This document shows, one piece after another, positions 9,856 to 18,935 of a DNA stretch of 64,000 nt (position 1 is the first letter of the stretch; each line of letters opens with the position of its first letter). A program made the translations under genes and the position numbers. Under the pieces are notes generated by a model that had not been told where the DNA came from, made no database searches, and worked only from the letters and a program-made list of their open reading frames with translations. The stretch is from Tautonia sociabilis (GTDB taxonomy: Bacteria > Planctomycetota > Planctomycetia > Isosphaerales > Isosphaeraceae): the NCBI RefSeq assembly GCF_003977685.1, contig NZ_RYZH01000019.1:1-64000 (forward strand), given 5' to 3'.

Positions 9856-9897
9856 GGGGTCACCACCCAATAGGGGTCATCCCCCGACTGGGGTCAT
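9856..9897. repeat. Three GGGGTCA repeats spaced exactly 17 bp
   Basis: GGGGTCA occurs at 9856, 9873 and 9890, in the divergent intergenic region between the TPR gene and the DUF1559 gene. Even spacing in a promoter region suggests binding sites for a multimeric regulator. No regulator is known for it. Confidence 0.55.
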
Positions 9898-10000
9898 CAT
9901 GATGATCGGTCGTCGCCCGGTGGGCAAGCCGGGCCAGCTCGGGCGCCTCGGGGAGCGGTCCGGATGATCGCGACCTCCGGGTCCCGGAAGGGAGGTTGGC

Positions 10001-11041
10001 ATGCGGCTCAACGCTCCATCGCGATTCGGGACGCGCGGTAATCCCCGCCCGAAGGGGTTCACCCTGATCGAACTGCTGGTGGTCATCGCCATCATCGGTG
10101 TGCTGATCGCGCTGCTCTTGCCGGCGGTGCAGGCAGCCCGAGAGGCCGCTCGCCGGGCGCAATGCTCGAACAACCTGAAGCAGCTCGGCATCGCGATGCA
10201 CAATTATCACGATGTGATCGGGAGCTTCCCGACGTTGCTCTGGGCCCTGCCGGGCAACAACAACCTGCCGAACAACACGTTCCGGGCCAGCTTCTTCCAG
10301 ATGCTGCTGCCGTATCTCGAACAGACCAACATCTACAACGCGATCAACTTCGACGTGCCGTTCGCCCGGGGCCCCGACAACGGAATGATCAACCTGACGG
10401 CCCTGACGACGCAGATCGCCGTGTACCAGTGCCCCACGGATCCGGGACCTCCTCAGACCTCGTATCACCGGTGGGATAGCGGGGTGGGGCCTTCGGGCTC
10501 CAACGGCCAGGCGCCGCTGGGACCGAAGCTGAGCTACTTCGTCAACGCGGGCGACAACACGACCGGGCCGAGCAACAACACCAGCCCCTGGCCGTTCCAG
10601 AGCCTGCCCAGCGTGCGGAACAACGCCTTCGGGAACGGCACGACCTGCACGGGGATCGTCTGCCGCCAGGGAGGCACCTGGGGCATCCGGGACATCCGGG
10701 ACGGGACGAGCAACACGTTCGCCATCGGCGAGTCGCTATACGAGTCGTGCAACTGGTACTCGTGGCCGAACCCGAACGGCAATTACGCGTTCACATCGGT
10801 GCCGATCAACTGGAAGATCACCATCTTCGAGAACGTCGGCTACGGCGACGGCACAGGCCGGCTGCACAACAGCGGCAACTGGGTCCCCTGCTTCGGGTTC
10901 CGGAGCGAGCACGCCGGCATCGTCCAGTTCCTCTTCGCCGACGGCCGAGTCAGCTCGATCCGGGAGACGATCAATCGGGACACCTACCGCGCCCTGAGCA
11001 CCCGTCGGTTGGGGGAGGTCGTCTCGGCCGACTCCTATTGA
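10001..11041 (+). CDS. DUF1559 pilin-like secreted protein
   Basis: A 346-residue protein. The N-terminus has a type IV prepilin-like leader, RGNPRPKGFTLIELLVVIAIIG, with cleavage expected at G/F, followed by the hydrophobic helix and REAARRAQCSNNLKQLGIAMHNYHD. This is the hallmark of the planctomycete DUF1559 (SBP_bac_10-like) family, which occurs in dozens of copies per genome. The C-terminus carries the family's FADGRV signature (the 'H-x9-DG' region). Predicted to be exported and assembled or anchored through a type II secretion/pilus-like route; the physiological role is unknown. GGAGG lies 6 bases before ATG 10001. Confidence 0.92.
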   Translation: MRLNAPSRFGTRGNPRPKGFTLIELLVVIAIIGVLIALLLPAVQAAREAARRAQCSNNLKQLGIAMHNYHDVIGSFPTLLWALPGNNNLPNNTFRASFFQMLLPYLEQTNIYNAINFDVPFARGPDNGMINLTALTTQIAVYQCPTDPGPPQTSYHRWDSGVGPSGSNGQAPLGPKLSYFVNAGDNTTGPSNNTSPWPFQSLPSVRNNAFGNGTTCTGIVCRQGGTWGIRDIRDGTSNTFAIGESLYESCNWYSWPNPNGNYAFTSVPINWKITIFENVGYGDGTGRLHNSGNWVPCFGFRSEHAGIVQFLFADGRVSSIRETINRDTYRALSTRRLGEVVSADSY

Positions 11042-11058
11042 TCCGAAGACGCTCTGGA

Positions 11059-11092
11059 CGGCCGCCCTTTCCCCGATCGGAGGGGGCGGCCG
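11059..11092 (+). terminator. GC-rich hairpin after the DUF1559 gene
   Basis: Nine-base arms CGGCCGCCC and GGGCGGCCG enclose a 16-base loop, 18 bases after the stop codon at 11041. There is no poly-T tail. The position supports a transcript end, but the evidence is structural only. Confidence 0.45.
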
Positions 11093-11135
11093 ATCGCCCC
11101 GAGTCCCCCCGCCTCGACCCGGCGAGACATTCCCC

Positions 11136-12203
11136 ATGCAGACCAGACGCTCCGAGATGACCGAGATCGGCCGGTCCCTGCTCTTTCCGGTGGTGCTGGC
11201 CGCCGCCGTCGGCGTCGGCGCCGGCTGCGGCTGCGGCCGAGGGCCGGACCCGGGGGCCGCCGAGGAGGGTCCCCCGCTGATCGCCGAGGACCAGGAGCTG
11301 CTCCAGCGGCTGAAGGCGGAGCTGAGCGGTATCATCAACGAGGAAACGGTCAAGTACACCCCGCTGCAGTACAACTACAGCGAAGGGCTGCTGGAGATCC
11401 TCGACCAGATCGAGCCGTACCTTACCGACCAGGCCGAGGGGGAGCCTCCCCGGTTCCTCCCGTCTTTGGACGCGGAGGAGGAGCTGGAGCACTTCCGAGA
11501 GGTCGTCCGCCGCTGGGAGGAGACGTCGGGGAAGGCGCTGCGGGCCGAGATCGACCGGCTCAAGGCCCGGGTGGCCGCCCGGCCCCCGGATCAGATCAAC
11601 GACCCGGCGTTCCAGGCCGACTTCTCGGAGACGTTCGATGAGCTGGTCGGCCTCGAAGTGGACGAGATGCGGGAGCGATCCAACCGCGCCATCCACTCCC
11701 GGGCCGCAGTGCTGCTGGAGCCTTACCGGGAGTCGAGCCCGGAAGTGGTCCGCCGCATCGAGGTCCTCCTGGACTCGCCGCAGTACCGGCTTCCGGAGGA
11801 CGACGAGGAGGGGGCGGTCGACTCCCCGTCGGAGGAGGGATCGATCGGTCGTCGGTCCGTCGGACGACCGACCGCCGGGATCGGATCGGCCGCGATCATC
11901 GCCCTCGCCCTCGCCCTCCTCCCGGGCCGCGTCCTCCTGGCGGACAAGGTCGTCCCCGATCATGCCTCTGCTTCCAGGGTCGATCGCACGAGGGGGAGGT
12001 CGCCGAGATGGCGGTCGGCGGCGTGCTCGATGATCCCCGCTCCAGGCATCGCGGCTCGAACGACGTCGCGGCCGATCGGAACGCCGGTCTGTCCAACCGC
12101 CTCGCGGTTCTCGACGGGCTCCTCTCCTCATCGGCGGCGGGGGTCGAGGAGCCCGGATTCGAGGAGCGACGCCTGCCGCCCGATCGGCAATCGGGAACGG
12201 TGA
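11136..12203 (+). CDS. Lipoprotein of unknown function, 3' end uncertain
   Basis: The frame begins MQTRRSEMTEIGRSLLFPVV and has a lipobox (GVGAGC) around residue 30, so it is an exported lipoprotein. Residues about 45-240 are acidic and helical (for example EDQELLQRLKAELSGIINEE) and look like real protein. After about residue 245 the composition changes to Arg/Ser/Pro-rich with one hydrophobic stretch (IGSAAIIALALALLPGRVLLA), typical of reading out of phase. Either the gene ends in an unusual tail with a membrane helix, or a frameshift near 11820-11850 has removed the proper stop. It follows the DUF1559 gene on the same strand, as small lipoproteins often do in planctomycetes. No function can be named. 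Confidence 0.6.
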   Translation: MQTRRSEMTEIGRSLLFPVVLAAAVGVGAGCGCGRGPDPGAAEEGPPLIAEDQELLQRLKAELSGIINEETVKYTPLQYNYSEGLLEILDQIEPYLTDQAEGEPPRFLPSLDAEEELEHFREVVRRWEETSGKALRAEIDRLKARVAARPPDQINDPAFQADFSETFDELVGLEVDEMRERSNRAIHSRAAVLLEPYRESSPEVVRRIEVLLDSPQYRLPEDDEEGAVDSPSEEGSIGRRSVGRPTAGIGSAAIIALALALLPGRVLLADKVVPDHASASRVDRTRGRSPRWRSAACSMIPAPGIAARTTSRPIGTPVCPTASRFSTGSSPHRRRGSRSPDSRSDACRPIGNRER

Positions 12204-12282
12204 GGGATCATCGGCAGGAGTCGAAGCTGGTGCGGAGTCTTGGCGAGCGGCCCGAGTTCCTCCGGCGGAGGGGGAGGGCCGG

Positions 12283-13818
12283 TCATTCGGGGCCCGGGGC
12301 GATGGTCCCGTCGCGCAAGGCGACATAGAGCCGGACGTAGCGGGCGAACAGGTCGTCGTAGATCGCCGCAGACTGCCGGTGGGGCTCGACAATCCGCTCC
12401 AGGGCGACCATCTCTCGGGCGGCGGCGTCGAGGTCGGCGAACAGGCCGGCGCCGACGGCGGCGATCATGGCCGAGCCGAGGGCGCAGGATTCCGTCTCTC
12501 GGGGGAGGTGGATGGGGCGCTGGAGCACGTCGGCGTGGATTTGCATCCAGAGGTTCGACTTCGCGCCTCCGCCGCCGACGATGACGCGAGCGACGTCGAG
12601 GCCGAACGTCGAGGCGTCCTCCAGGATGTGTCTGGTCCCGCAGGCGGTGGCCTCGTAGAGGGCCCGGAAGATGTGGCCGGGGCCGTGAGCCAGAGACAGG
12701 CCGACAATGGCGCCCCGGGCCCGGGGATCCTTGTACGGAGAGCGGTTCCCCTGCCAGTCGTCTCGGACGACGAGGCCGTCGGCCCCGGGGGGGACGGCGG
12801 CGGCCTGAGCGTCGAGCACGGCGTAGACGTTCTCTCCCCGCTCGTCGGCCTCGCGCTGCTGCGATCCGGCGAAGTGGCGGCGATACCAGTCGAGGATGGA
12901 GCCGGTGGCGGTCTGGCCGGCCTCAAGGGTGTAGAGCCCCTCGACGGTCGCGTCCGGGTAGCAGCCGGCGGCGCCGGAGCCGAAGACGCCGGTGCGAGAC
13001 TGCGCCAGGTGGCAGGTGCTGGAGCCGACGATCACCGCCACGTCGCCAGCGGCGGTGGCCCCCATGCCAATCATGCCGAGGTAGGCGTCGATTCCCCCCT
13101 GGGCCACGGGGGTGCCGGGCTCGAGGCCGAGTTCCTCGGCCGCGGCGCGGCAGAGGGTCGCCCCGCCAGCGCCAAGGGGCTCGATGCGGGAGGGCCACTT
13201 GTCGGGCAGGTCGTCGAGGCCGACGGCGTGGATCAAGGCGGTGGGCCAGCCCCCCTCGGGCCGGGCGTAGTTCCACTTGACGGCGCAGTGGTTGAGCGAA
13301 AGCGTCCACTCGCCGGTGAGCCGGAACATGAACCAGTTGGTGCACTCGACGATGCGATCGGCAGCGGCGTAGGTTTGCGGCTCGTGTCGCTTCAGCCAGA
13401 GGGCCTTGGGGAGCATCCACTCGGGGGAGACGCGGCCGGAGACGTACTTCAGGGCCGGGTCGCCGGTCACGCCAATCGCCTCGGCCTCCCGGTGGGAACG
13501 CTGGTCCATCCAGAGCAGGGCCGGTCGGAGCGGAGCGCCATCGGCCTTGCAGGCGACGACGGTGCAGGCGGTGCTATCCAGACCGATGCCGGCGACCCGG
13601 CCGGGCCGGACCGAGGCGGCCTGAAGGGCCTTGCGGACCGCTTCCCGGGCGGAGGCCCACCACTGCGACGGCTCCTGCTCGGCCCATCCGGGGCGGGGAT
13701 AGGTCGTCTCCAGGGGGGCGACGCCGTAGGAGAGCGTCCTCCCCGAAGGATCGACCAGAGCCGCCCGGATGCTCTGCGTCCCGACGTCCAGCCCCAGCAA
13801 CAGCGGGTCGTTGCCCAT
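12283..13818 (-). CDS. FGGY-family carbohydrate (pentulose) kinase
   Basis: A 511-residue ATP-dependent sugar kinase, two actin-like domains. Start ATG at 13818, because the first conserved strand LLLGLDVGTQSIRAALVD begins 6 residues later; longer frames run into the divergent promoter region. Seen motifs: the DVGTQS phosphate loop, ALLWMDQRSHREAEAI, the catalytic-base segment GGIDAYLGMIGMGA and the C-terminal adenosine-binding GGGGAKSNLWMQI plus ALGSAMIAAVGAG, which match the FGGY signatures. Length is normal for xylulokinase/ribulokinase enzymes. No sugar transporter or isomerase is adjacent, so the substrate (xylulose, ribulose or other) stays open. It is transcribed divergently from the phosphoglycerate mutase gene. 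Confidence 0.88.
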   Translation of the reverse strand: MGNDPLLLGLDVGTQSIRAALVDPSGRTLSYGVAPLETTYPRPGWAEQEPSQWWASAREAVRKALQAASVRPGRVAGIGLDSTACTVVACKADGAPLRPALLWMDQRSHREAEAIGVTGDPALKYVSGRVSPEWMLPKALWLKRHEPQTYAAADRIVECTNWFMFRLTGEWTLSLNHCAVKWNYARPEGGWPTALIHAVGLDDLPDKWPSRIEPLGAGGATLCRAAAEELGLEPGTPVAQGGIDAYLGMIGMGATAAGDVAVIVGSSTCHLAQSRTGVFGSGAAGCYPDATVEGLYTLEAGQTATGSILDWYRRHFAGSQQREADERGENVYAVLDAQAAAVPPGADGLVVRDDWQGNRSPYKDPRARGAIVGLSLAHGPGHIFRALYEATACGTRHILEDASTFGLDVARVIVGGGGAKSNLWMQIHADVLQRPIHLPRETESCALGSAMIAAVGAGLFADLDAAAREMVALERIVEPHRQSAAIYDDLFARYVRLYVALRDGTIAPGPE

Positions 13819-14110
13819 CGCGGTACTGTCCTCGCCCACCTCCGGGCCGATTCCCCGCAGCCCGCCCCCCGGCCCCGCCACGAGCGAGATCGGGGCAGGC
13901 GGCCGGGACCGGCCCCTCCACTCGAGTCGATCGTCTCTCGGTGGGATTGTATCGGGATCGGCGGCGGGCCGATATCGGCTGGGAGGCCCTCCCTCCGGCG
14001 GGCGGCCCCCCGATCCGTAGTCGGGTGGCCGCCGCGCTGGTAGGGTGATCGATATCGCATCGGACTCGCAGCAGGAGCCCGACCCCGATCGGGGTCGGGA
14101 GGAGACGGCC

Positions 14111-15325
14111 ATGAAGATCGCCCTGGTGATCCCTGACGGCGCGGCGGACGAGCCGCAGGACTCGCTCGACGACCTCACCCCGCTCCAGGCCGCGCGGACC
14201 CCGGAGATGGATCGCGTGGCGAGGGACGGGGTGCTGGGCCGGTCCCGGAACGTGCCCGACCGGTTCTTGCCGGGCAGCGACGTGGCCACGCTGAGCCTCT
14301 TCGGCTACGACCCCGAGCGGTACTACACCGGCCGGGCTCCGCTGGAGGTGGTGGCGATGGGGATCTCGCTCGGTCCCGACGACTGGGCGGTGCGCTGCAA
14401 CTTGATGACGATCCTCGACGGCCGCCTGACCGACTTCACCGCCGGGCACATCTCCAGCGAGGAGGGGGCCGAGCTGATCGCCGCCCTGCGGGCGAACGTC
14501 CCCACCGACGGCCACACGGTCGAGTTCCACCCGGGCGTCAGCTACCGCAACGCGATGATCTACCGAGGCACTCCCGGCGGCCCCGCCCCCTTCGGCGACG
14601 ACACGAAGACGACCCCGCCCCACGACGTGCCCGACCGTCTCGCCGCCGATTATTTGCCCCAGGGGACGGGGGCGGACCTGCTCCGTCGGCTGATGGAGGC
14701 GGGGGCTTCCGTGGTGCGGGATCACCCGGTGAACCGGGCTCGGGTCGCGGCGGGCAAGCGGCCGGCCAACGCGATCTGGCTCTGGGGCCAGGGGAAGGCT
14801 CCTCAGGTGCCCAGCTTCGCCGATCGGTTCGGGATGAAGGGGGCGATCATCTCGGCGGTCGACCTCGTGCGGGGGACGGGCATGCTCGCCGGCTGGACCC
14901 GGATCGATGTGCCCGGCGCCACCGGATACCTGGACACGGACTACGCCGCCAAGGGGAGAGCCGGCATCGACGCCCTGCGCGACCACGACTTGGTCTGCGT
15001 GCACATCGAGGCCCCTGACGAGGCCAGCCACGAGGGCCGGGCCGACGCGAAGGTCGAGGCCCTCGAACGCATCGACCGGGACATCGTCGGCCCCCTCCGG
15101 CAGGCCCTCGAATCGTATGGCGAGTACCGGCTGCTCGTCTCGCCGGACCACTCGACCCTGATCCGCACCAAGGCCCACGACCGGGCGCCGGTGCCCTGGG
15201 CCCTGTGCGGGACGGGGCTGTCCGGTTCAGGCAAGCCGTACGACGAGATCAGCGCGCTGGAGGCCAACGGTCCGGTTCTCGAACAGGGCTGGCGGCTGAT
15301 GAGCGAGTACGTCCTGAGGCGCTGA
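14111..15325 (+). CDS. apgM: 2,3-bisphosphoglycerate-independent phosphoglycerate mutase, archaeal type
   Basis: A 404-residue enzyme interconverting 3- and 2-phosphoglycerate in glycolysis/gluconeogenesis. The ATG at 14111 follows GGAGGAG by about 7 bases and begins MKIALVIPDGAADEP, the metal-binding N-terminus of the alkaline-phosphatase superfamily ApgM group. Other family marks: TPLQAARTPEMDRVARDG, DVATLSLFGYDPERYYTGRAPLE, NLMTILDGRLTDFTAG, the HIEAPDEASHEG segment and SPDHSTLIRTKAHD near the C-terminus (metal ligands). Length is typical. In some annotations the same family is called a homoserine kinase-like ThrH/ApgM. The next gene downstream is an aspartate kinase, so a link to threonine/lysine synthesis is possible but unproven. 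Confidence 0.9.
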   Translation: MKIALVIPDGAADEPQDSLDDLTPLQAARTPEMDRVARDGVLGRSRNVPDRFLPGSDVATLSLFGYDPERYYTGRAPLEVVAMGISLGPDDWAVRCNLMTILDGRLTDFTAGHISSEEGAELIAALRANVPTDGHTVEFHPGVSYRNAMIYRGTPGGPAPFGDDTKTTPPHDVPDRLAADYLPQGTGADLLRRLMEAGASVVRDHPVNRARVAAGKRPANAIWLWGQGKAPQVPSFADRFGMKGAIISAVDLVRGTGMLAGWTRIDVPGATGYLDTDYAAKGRAGIDALRDHDLVCVHIEAPDEASHEGRADAKVEALERIDRDIVGPLRQALESYGEYRLLVSPDHSTLIRTKAHDRAPVPWALCGTGLSGSGKPYDEISALEANGPVLEQGWRLMSEYVLRR

Positions 15326-15592
15326 GCGGCCCGATCCGGCCCCCGGCCCCACCCGGCGGCCCCGACCCGGAGCGGCGGGGAGGGGGAAGTCGAGGGCCTC
15401 CCGAGCGGCTGGCGCTCCCGGAGCTTGCGGCGATTGTCGATCGTCCGCCCGGCGACGGGTACTCGCGTCGATCGACTCATCTGGATCCGCCGGCCGTGTT
15501 CTGTCATCCTGGTCCATTCGGCGCCGGCGCCCGAGCGCCGCCGAGGCGCCCCCGTTCCTCAGTCGAGCGATCATCCGATAGGAGCCCCTCCG

Positions 15593-17425
15593 TTGCCCCT
15601 CGTGGTCCAGAAGTTCGGCGGTACGAGCGTCGCCGACGCTGATAAGATCCTCGCCGCGGCCCGGAAGGCGATCCGGGCGCATCGCGAGGGGAAGCAAGTG
15701 ATCGTGGTCGTCTCGGCCCGGGGGCACACGACCGATGAGCTGATCGGGCTGGCCAAGGAGATCACCGAGCGGCCCCCGGCGAGGGAGATGGACATGCTCC
15801 TGGCCACGGGGGAACAGGTGAGCGTCGCGCTGATGGCGATGGCGATCCAGGCGCTCGGCGTGCCGGCGATCAGCTTCACCGGGGCCCAGATCGGCATCGT
15901 CACGGACAGCTTCCACACCAAGGCTCGGATCCGGAACATCTCGACCGAGCGGATCCAGCAGGCGCTGGACGACGGTCAGATCGTCATCGTCGCCGGTTTC
16001 CAGGGGGTGGACGAGCACTACAACATCACCACGCTCGGCCGGGGAGGGTCCGACACGACGGCGGTCGCCCTGGCGGCGGTGCTCGGGGCGGACGCCTGCG
16101 AGATCTACACCGACGTGGACGGCGTCTACACGACCGACCCGAGGGTCGTGGCCGAGGCGAGGAAGATCGACCGGATCAGCTACGACGAGATGCTCGAGCT
16201 GGCCAGCCTGGGGGCCGGCGTGATGCACTCGCGGTCGATCGAATTCGCCAAGAAGTTCGGCGTGCCGATCCACGTCCGCAGCTCCTTCGCCGACGCGACG
16301 GGGACCTGGATCGTGGCCGAAGAGGACGCCCGGGTCCTCGGCGCCAGCGTCACCGGAGCGGCCCTGGCCAAGGACGAGGCGAGGGTGACGGTGCTCGGCG
16401 TGCCGGATCGCCCGGGAGTGGTACACGCGCTGTTCCGGAGGATCGGCGAGGCGAATATCGTCGTCGACATGATCGTGCAGAACGTCGCCACTCACGGCCG
16501 CACCGAGGTGAGCTTCACCGTGGCCGGCGGGGACCTGGCCGAAACGCTGATCGTGGCCGAGCACGCGGCCCGGGAGATCGGCGCCGAGGGGGTGACGCAC
16601 GACGCCAGCGTGGCGAAAGTCTCGGTCGTCGGCCTGGGGATGCGGGTCCATACCGGCGTGGCCCAGGCGATGTTCGAGGCGCTGGGCGCGGCCGGCGTGA
16701 ACATCCAGATGATCACGACGAGCGAGATCAAGATCAGCGTGCTCGTCGACCGCGCCTCGGGGGCCGACGCCCTGCGCTGCGTCCACCAGGCGTTCGAGCT
16801 GGAACGTCCCCGCCTGGACGATCGCCGAGACTTCGCCCCGCATCGGCGTCCCCCCGCCGAGCGGAGCCCCCTGGCCGGGCCGGACGCGCCGCCGCTGGCC
16901 AACGGGCTGGGAGGGATGGAGGATCTGGTCGTCTCTGGGGTGGAACTGGACGAGGAACAGGCGAGAGTCACGCTGCTGAACGTCCCCGACCGCCCCGGCT
17001 ATGCCGGCAAGGTGTTCCGGGCGATCGCCCAGGCCGGGGTGAACGTGGACATGATCGTCCAGAATGTCCGCAGCGCCTCGGGGGATACCCGATTGTCGAT
17101 CACCGTGCCGAGAGCCGACGCCCTCCGGGCGGCCGAGGCGGCCTCGGCCGCCGTGGACGACCCGGGGCACGTGCTGGTCGAGCCGAACATGGCCAAGCTC
17201 TCGGTCGTCGGCATCGGCATGCGAACCCACACCGGAGTGGCGACCCGGATGTTCGGGGCGCTGGCCGAGGCGGGAATCAACATCGCGTTGATCAACACGA
17301 GCGAGGTGCGGGTCAACGTGCTGACCGACCTCGGGCCGGGCAAGGCGGGGCTCGCCGCCCTCGGCCGGGCCTTCGACCTGCCGACGAGGCTCGCGGCGAG
17401 CGGGTCAGGTTCCCGGGCGGAATGA
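15593..17425 (+). CDS. lysC: Aspartate kinase with four ACT domains
   Basis: A 610-residue enzyme phosphorylating aspartate, first step to lysine, threonine and methionine. The start is TTG at 15593: AGGAG sits 8 bases upstream and the protein then begins PLVVQKFGGTSVADADK, as in the family, although the frame is open back to 15425. Kinase domain about residues 1-235, with KFGGTS at 7-12, GRGGSDTTAVALA and DVDGVYTTDPR. ACT-type domains follow at about 256, 339, 451 and 532; the two pairs are similar in order (a VPDRPG-type ACT, then a VGxGMRxHTG-type ACT). Usual bacterial enzymes have only two. This suggests internal duplication of the feedback-sensing module. The gene converges on a DUF1559 gene. 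Confidence 0.93.
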   Translation: MPLVVQKFGGTSVADADKILAAARKAIRAHREGKQVIVVVSARGHTTDELIGLAKEITERPPAREMDMLLATGEQVSVALMAMAIQALGVPAISFTGAQIGIVTDSFHTKARIRNISTERIQQALDDGQIVIVAGFQGVDEHYNITTLGRGGSDTTAVALAAVLGADACEIYTDVDGVYTTDPRVVAEARKIDRISYDEMLELASLGAGVMHSRSIEFAKKFGVPIHVRSSFADATGTWIVAEEDARVLGASVTGAALAKDEARVTVLGVPDRPGVVHALFRRIGEANIVVDMIVQNVATHGRTEVSFTVAGGDLAETLIVAEHAAREIGAEGVTHDASVAKVSVVGLGMRVHTGVAQAMFEALGAAGVNIQMITTSEIKISVLVDRASGADALRCVHQAFELERPRLDDRRDFAPHRRPPAERSPLAGPDAPPLANGLGGMEDLVVSGVELDEEQARVTLLNVPDRPGYAGKVFRAIAQAGVNVDMIVQNVRSASGDTRLSITVPRADALRAAEAASAAVDDPGHVLVEPNMAKLSVVGIGMRTHTGVATRMFGALAEAGINIALINTSEVRVNVLTDLGPGKAGLAALGRAFDLPTRLAASGSGSRAE

Positions 17426-17436
17426 ACGAACGAACC

Positions 17437-17474
17437 CGCCCCGCCGCGGCCCTCGAACGGGCCGCGACGGGGCG
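17437..17474. terminator. Strong bidirectional hairpin between lysC and the DUF1559 gene
   Basis: Arms of 16 bases with one mismatch (CGCCCCGCCGCGGCCC pairing with its near-complement) around a 6-base loop TCGAAC. It lies between two convergent genes and would stop transcription from either side. There is no T-tract. Confidence 0.65.
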
Positions 17475-17498
17475 ATCTTCGCGATTGATCAGCCCGGA

Positions 17499-18548
17499 TC
17501 AGTACTGGTCGGAGCTGACGACCTCGCCGCCGGCCCGGGTGCCGATCGCCCACCAAGCCTGAAGGTTGACGGTGTCCTTGACGAATCGGACCGAGCCGTC
17601 GGTCAGGCAGACGTTCACGCCGCCGGGGTGGCCGCTCGTTGGCGGGGCGGTTCCGTAGACATCCTGTCCCCAGGTATTCCAGGGGGCGTTGGAGCACGCT
17701 CGGGTGTTCGGGGAGGCGGTATGGTTGTAAACGCCGTAGTTGACGTAGTAAGGATAGGCCTGGAACCAGTCGCCTCGGGCCCCGGCGACCCCGGTCTTGG
17801 TGGGATCGAGGCTCTTGCAGGCATTGACGATGGCCATGGCCGCGTCCGGGCCGCTCTGGGTGTTGCCGAGACCGGTTTCGAAGTGGACGCGCTTCCAGTT
17901 CTCCGGGTTGGAGTCGCCCGCGCGCACGGTGGTGGGACTGGTGTGGCCGCTGAGGACCTCGCTCCAAAGGGCGGTGTTGCTGGTGCCGTCCTTGACGTTG
18001 GAAAGCTTCAGGGTACCGCTCATGTAGCCGGTCCCCCAGTTCCAGTCTTTCGTCGGGATGTAGGTTCCGGTGTAGCCACCCATGCAGAAGGGGCCGCCGT
18101 AGTTGCCGACGTAGTTGCTCAGGGTCACCTGCCGCATGGGCCCGTCGGAGGGGCAGAGCAACGTGGCGACCTGGGTGTTGAACAGGGTGGTGTTCATGTT
18201 AAACAGCGTGTTGCCCTGGCTATTGGGCTGCACGGCGCCGACGTTGTAGGCCGCCCACATCTGCCCCTGCTCCAGGAACGGCAGCAGGCTGAGCAGGCCG
18301 CTGGGGGACCACCCCCAGTTGTCGACCGGGGAGGGGACCAGCATCGCCGGAGGGAGGCACCCGTAGGTGCTCTCGTAGTTCAGCGAGGCCAGACCCATCT
18401 GCTTGAGGTTGTTGGTGCACTGCGAGCGCCGGGCGGCCTCGCGGGCCGACTGGACGGCAGGCAGCAGCAGGGCGATCAACACGCCGATGATGGCGATGAC
18501 GACCAGCAATTCGATTAGAGTGAAGCCTCGGGATGAGGTTCGTCGCAT
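17499..18548 (-). CDS. DUF1559 pilin-like secreted protein
   Basis: A 349-residue protein starting at ATG 18548 (GGAG about 8 bases upstream); the frame is open further but without family similarity. It opens with MRRTSSRGFTLIELLVVIAIIG, a prepilin-type leader cleaved at G/F, then LLPAVQSAREAARRSQCTNNLKQMGLASLNYES, the DUF1559 signature. Near the C-terminus is HPGGVNVCLTDGSVRFV, the H-x9-DG motif that names the family. It is presumably exported by the pseudopilin pathway; the role is unknown. The small lipoprotein gene 18732-18935 lies directly upstream on the same strand, a pairing common in planctomycetes. Confidence 0.92.
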   Translation of the reverse strand: MRRTSSRGFTLIELLVVIAIIGVLIALLLPAVQSAREAARRSQCTNNLKQMGLASLNYESTYGCLPPAMLVPSPVDNWGWSPSGLLSLLPFLEQGQMWAAYNVGAVQPNSQGNTLFNMNTTLFNTQVATLLCPSDGPMRQVTLSNYVGNYGGPFCMGGYTGTYIPTKDWNWGTGYMSGTLKLSNVKDGTSNTALWSEVLSGHTSPTTVRAGDSNPENWKRVHFETGLGNTQSGPDAAMAIVNACKSLDPTKTGVAGARGDWFQAYPYYVNYGVYNHTASPNTRACSNAPWNTWGQDVYGTAPPTSGHPGGVNVCLTDGSVRFVKDTVNLQAWWAIGTRAGGEVVSSDQY

Positions 18549-18731
18549 CGGGAAGTCTCCACAGGAGGCCAGATCGGGCCTCGGGATCACCGAGGGGCCC
18601 GGACCACGCTCAAAACGGGTGAAGGACGAACAGGGAGCGTGGATGATGATCCGGCCGACGGCCCCCGATTGGGCAATCGGCCGGGGGGAATGAGAATGGG
18701 GGAGGCCATCACGCCCGGGGAGCACCCCGGT

Positions 18732-18935
18732 TCAGCGTGTGGGAGGAGGCGGGACCTGGGCCCCTTTGGCCCGGGCCTCGGCGCTCAGGGGTGCATTCAG
18801 GTCGTCCTGGGAGAACTGACTGGCGTCATGGATCTCGTAGGCCGGCACCTCGCCACCACCGCCACCACCACAACCGGTACCGGCCAGGGCGATCAATAGC
18901 GGGGCCAGGACGCTCCCCGAGGATCGTCGGGTCAT
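18732..18935 (-). CDS. Very small lipoprotein
   Basis: A 67-residue product from ATG 18935 with GGAGGA about 7 bases upstream. It has a basic start, a hydrophobic core (VLAPLLIALAGTGC) and a lipobox cysteine followed by a run of glycines, so it is a lipidated exported peptide. The mature part is only about 45 residues, Pro-rich at the end. Placed about 180 bases upstream of a DUF1559 gene on the same strand, it is probably co-transcribed with it. No function is known. Confidence 0.7.
   Translation of the reverse strand: MTRRSSGSVLAPLLIALAGTGCGGGGGGEVPAYEIHDASQFSQDDLNAPLSAEARAKGAQVPPPPTR

Noticed and set aside
9856..9897. CRISPR-like spacing
   Set aside because: Repeat unit only 7 bases, three copies, no long spacers and no cas genes.
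15326..15592. Lysine riboswitch upstream of the aspartate kinase
   Set aside because: No sequence or fold resembling the L-box core was found in the leader.
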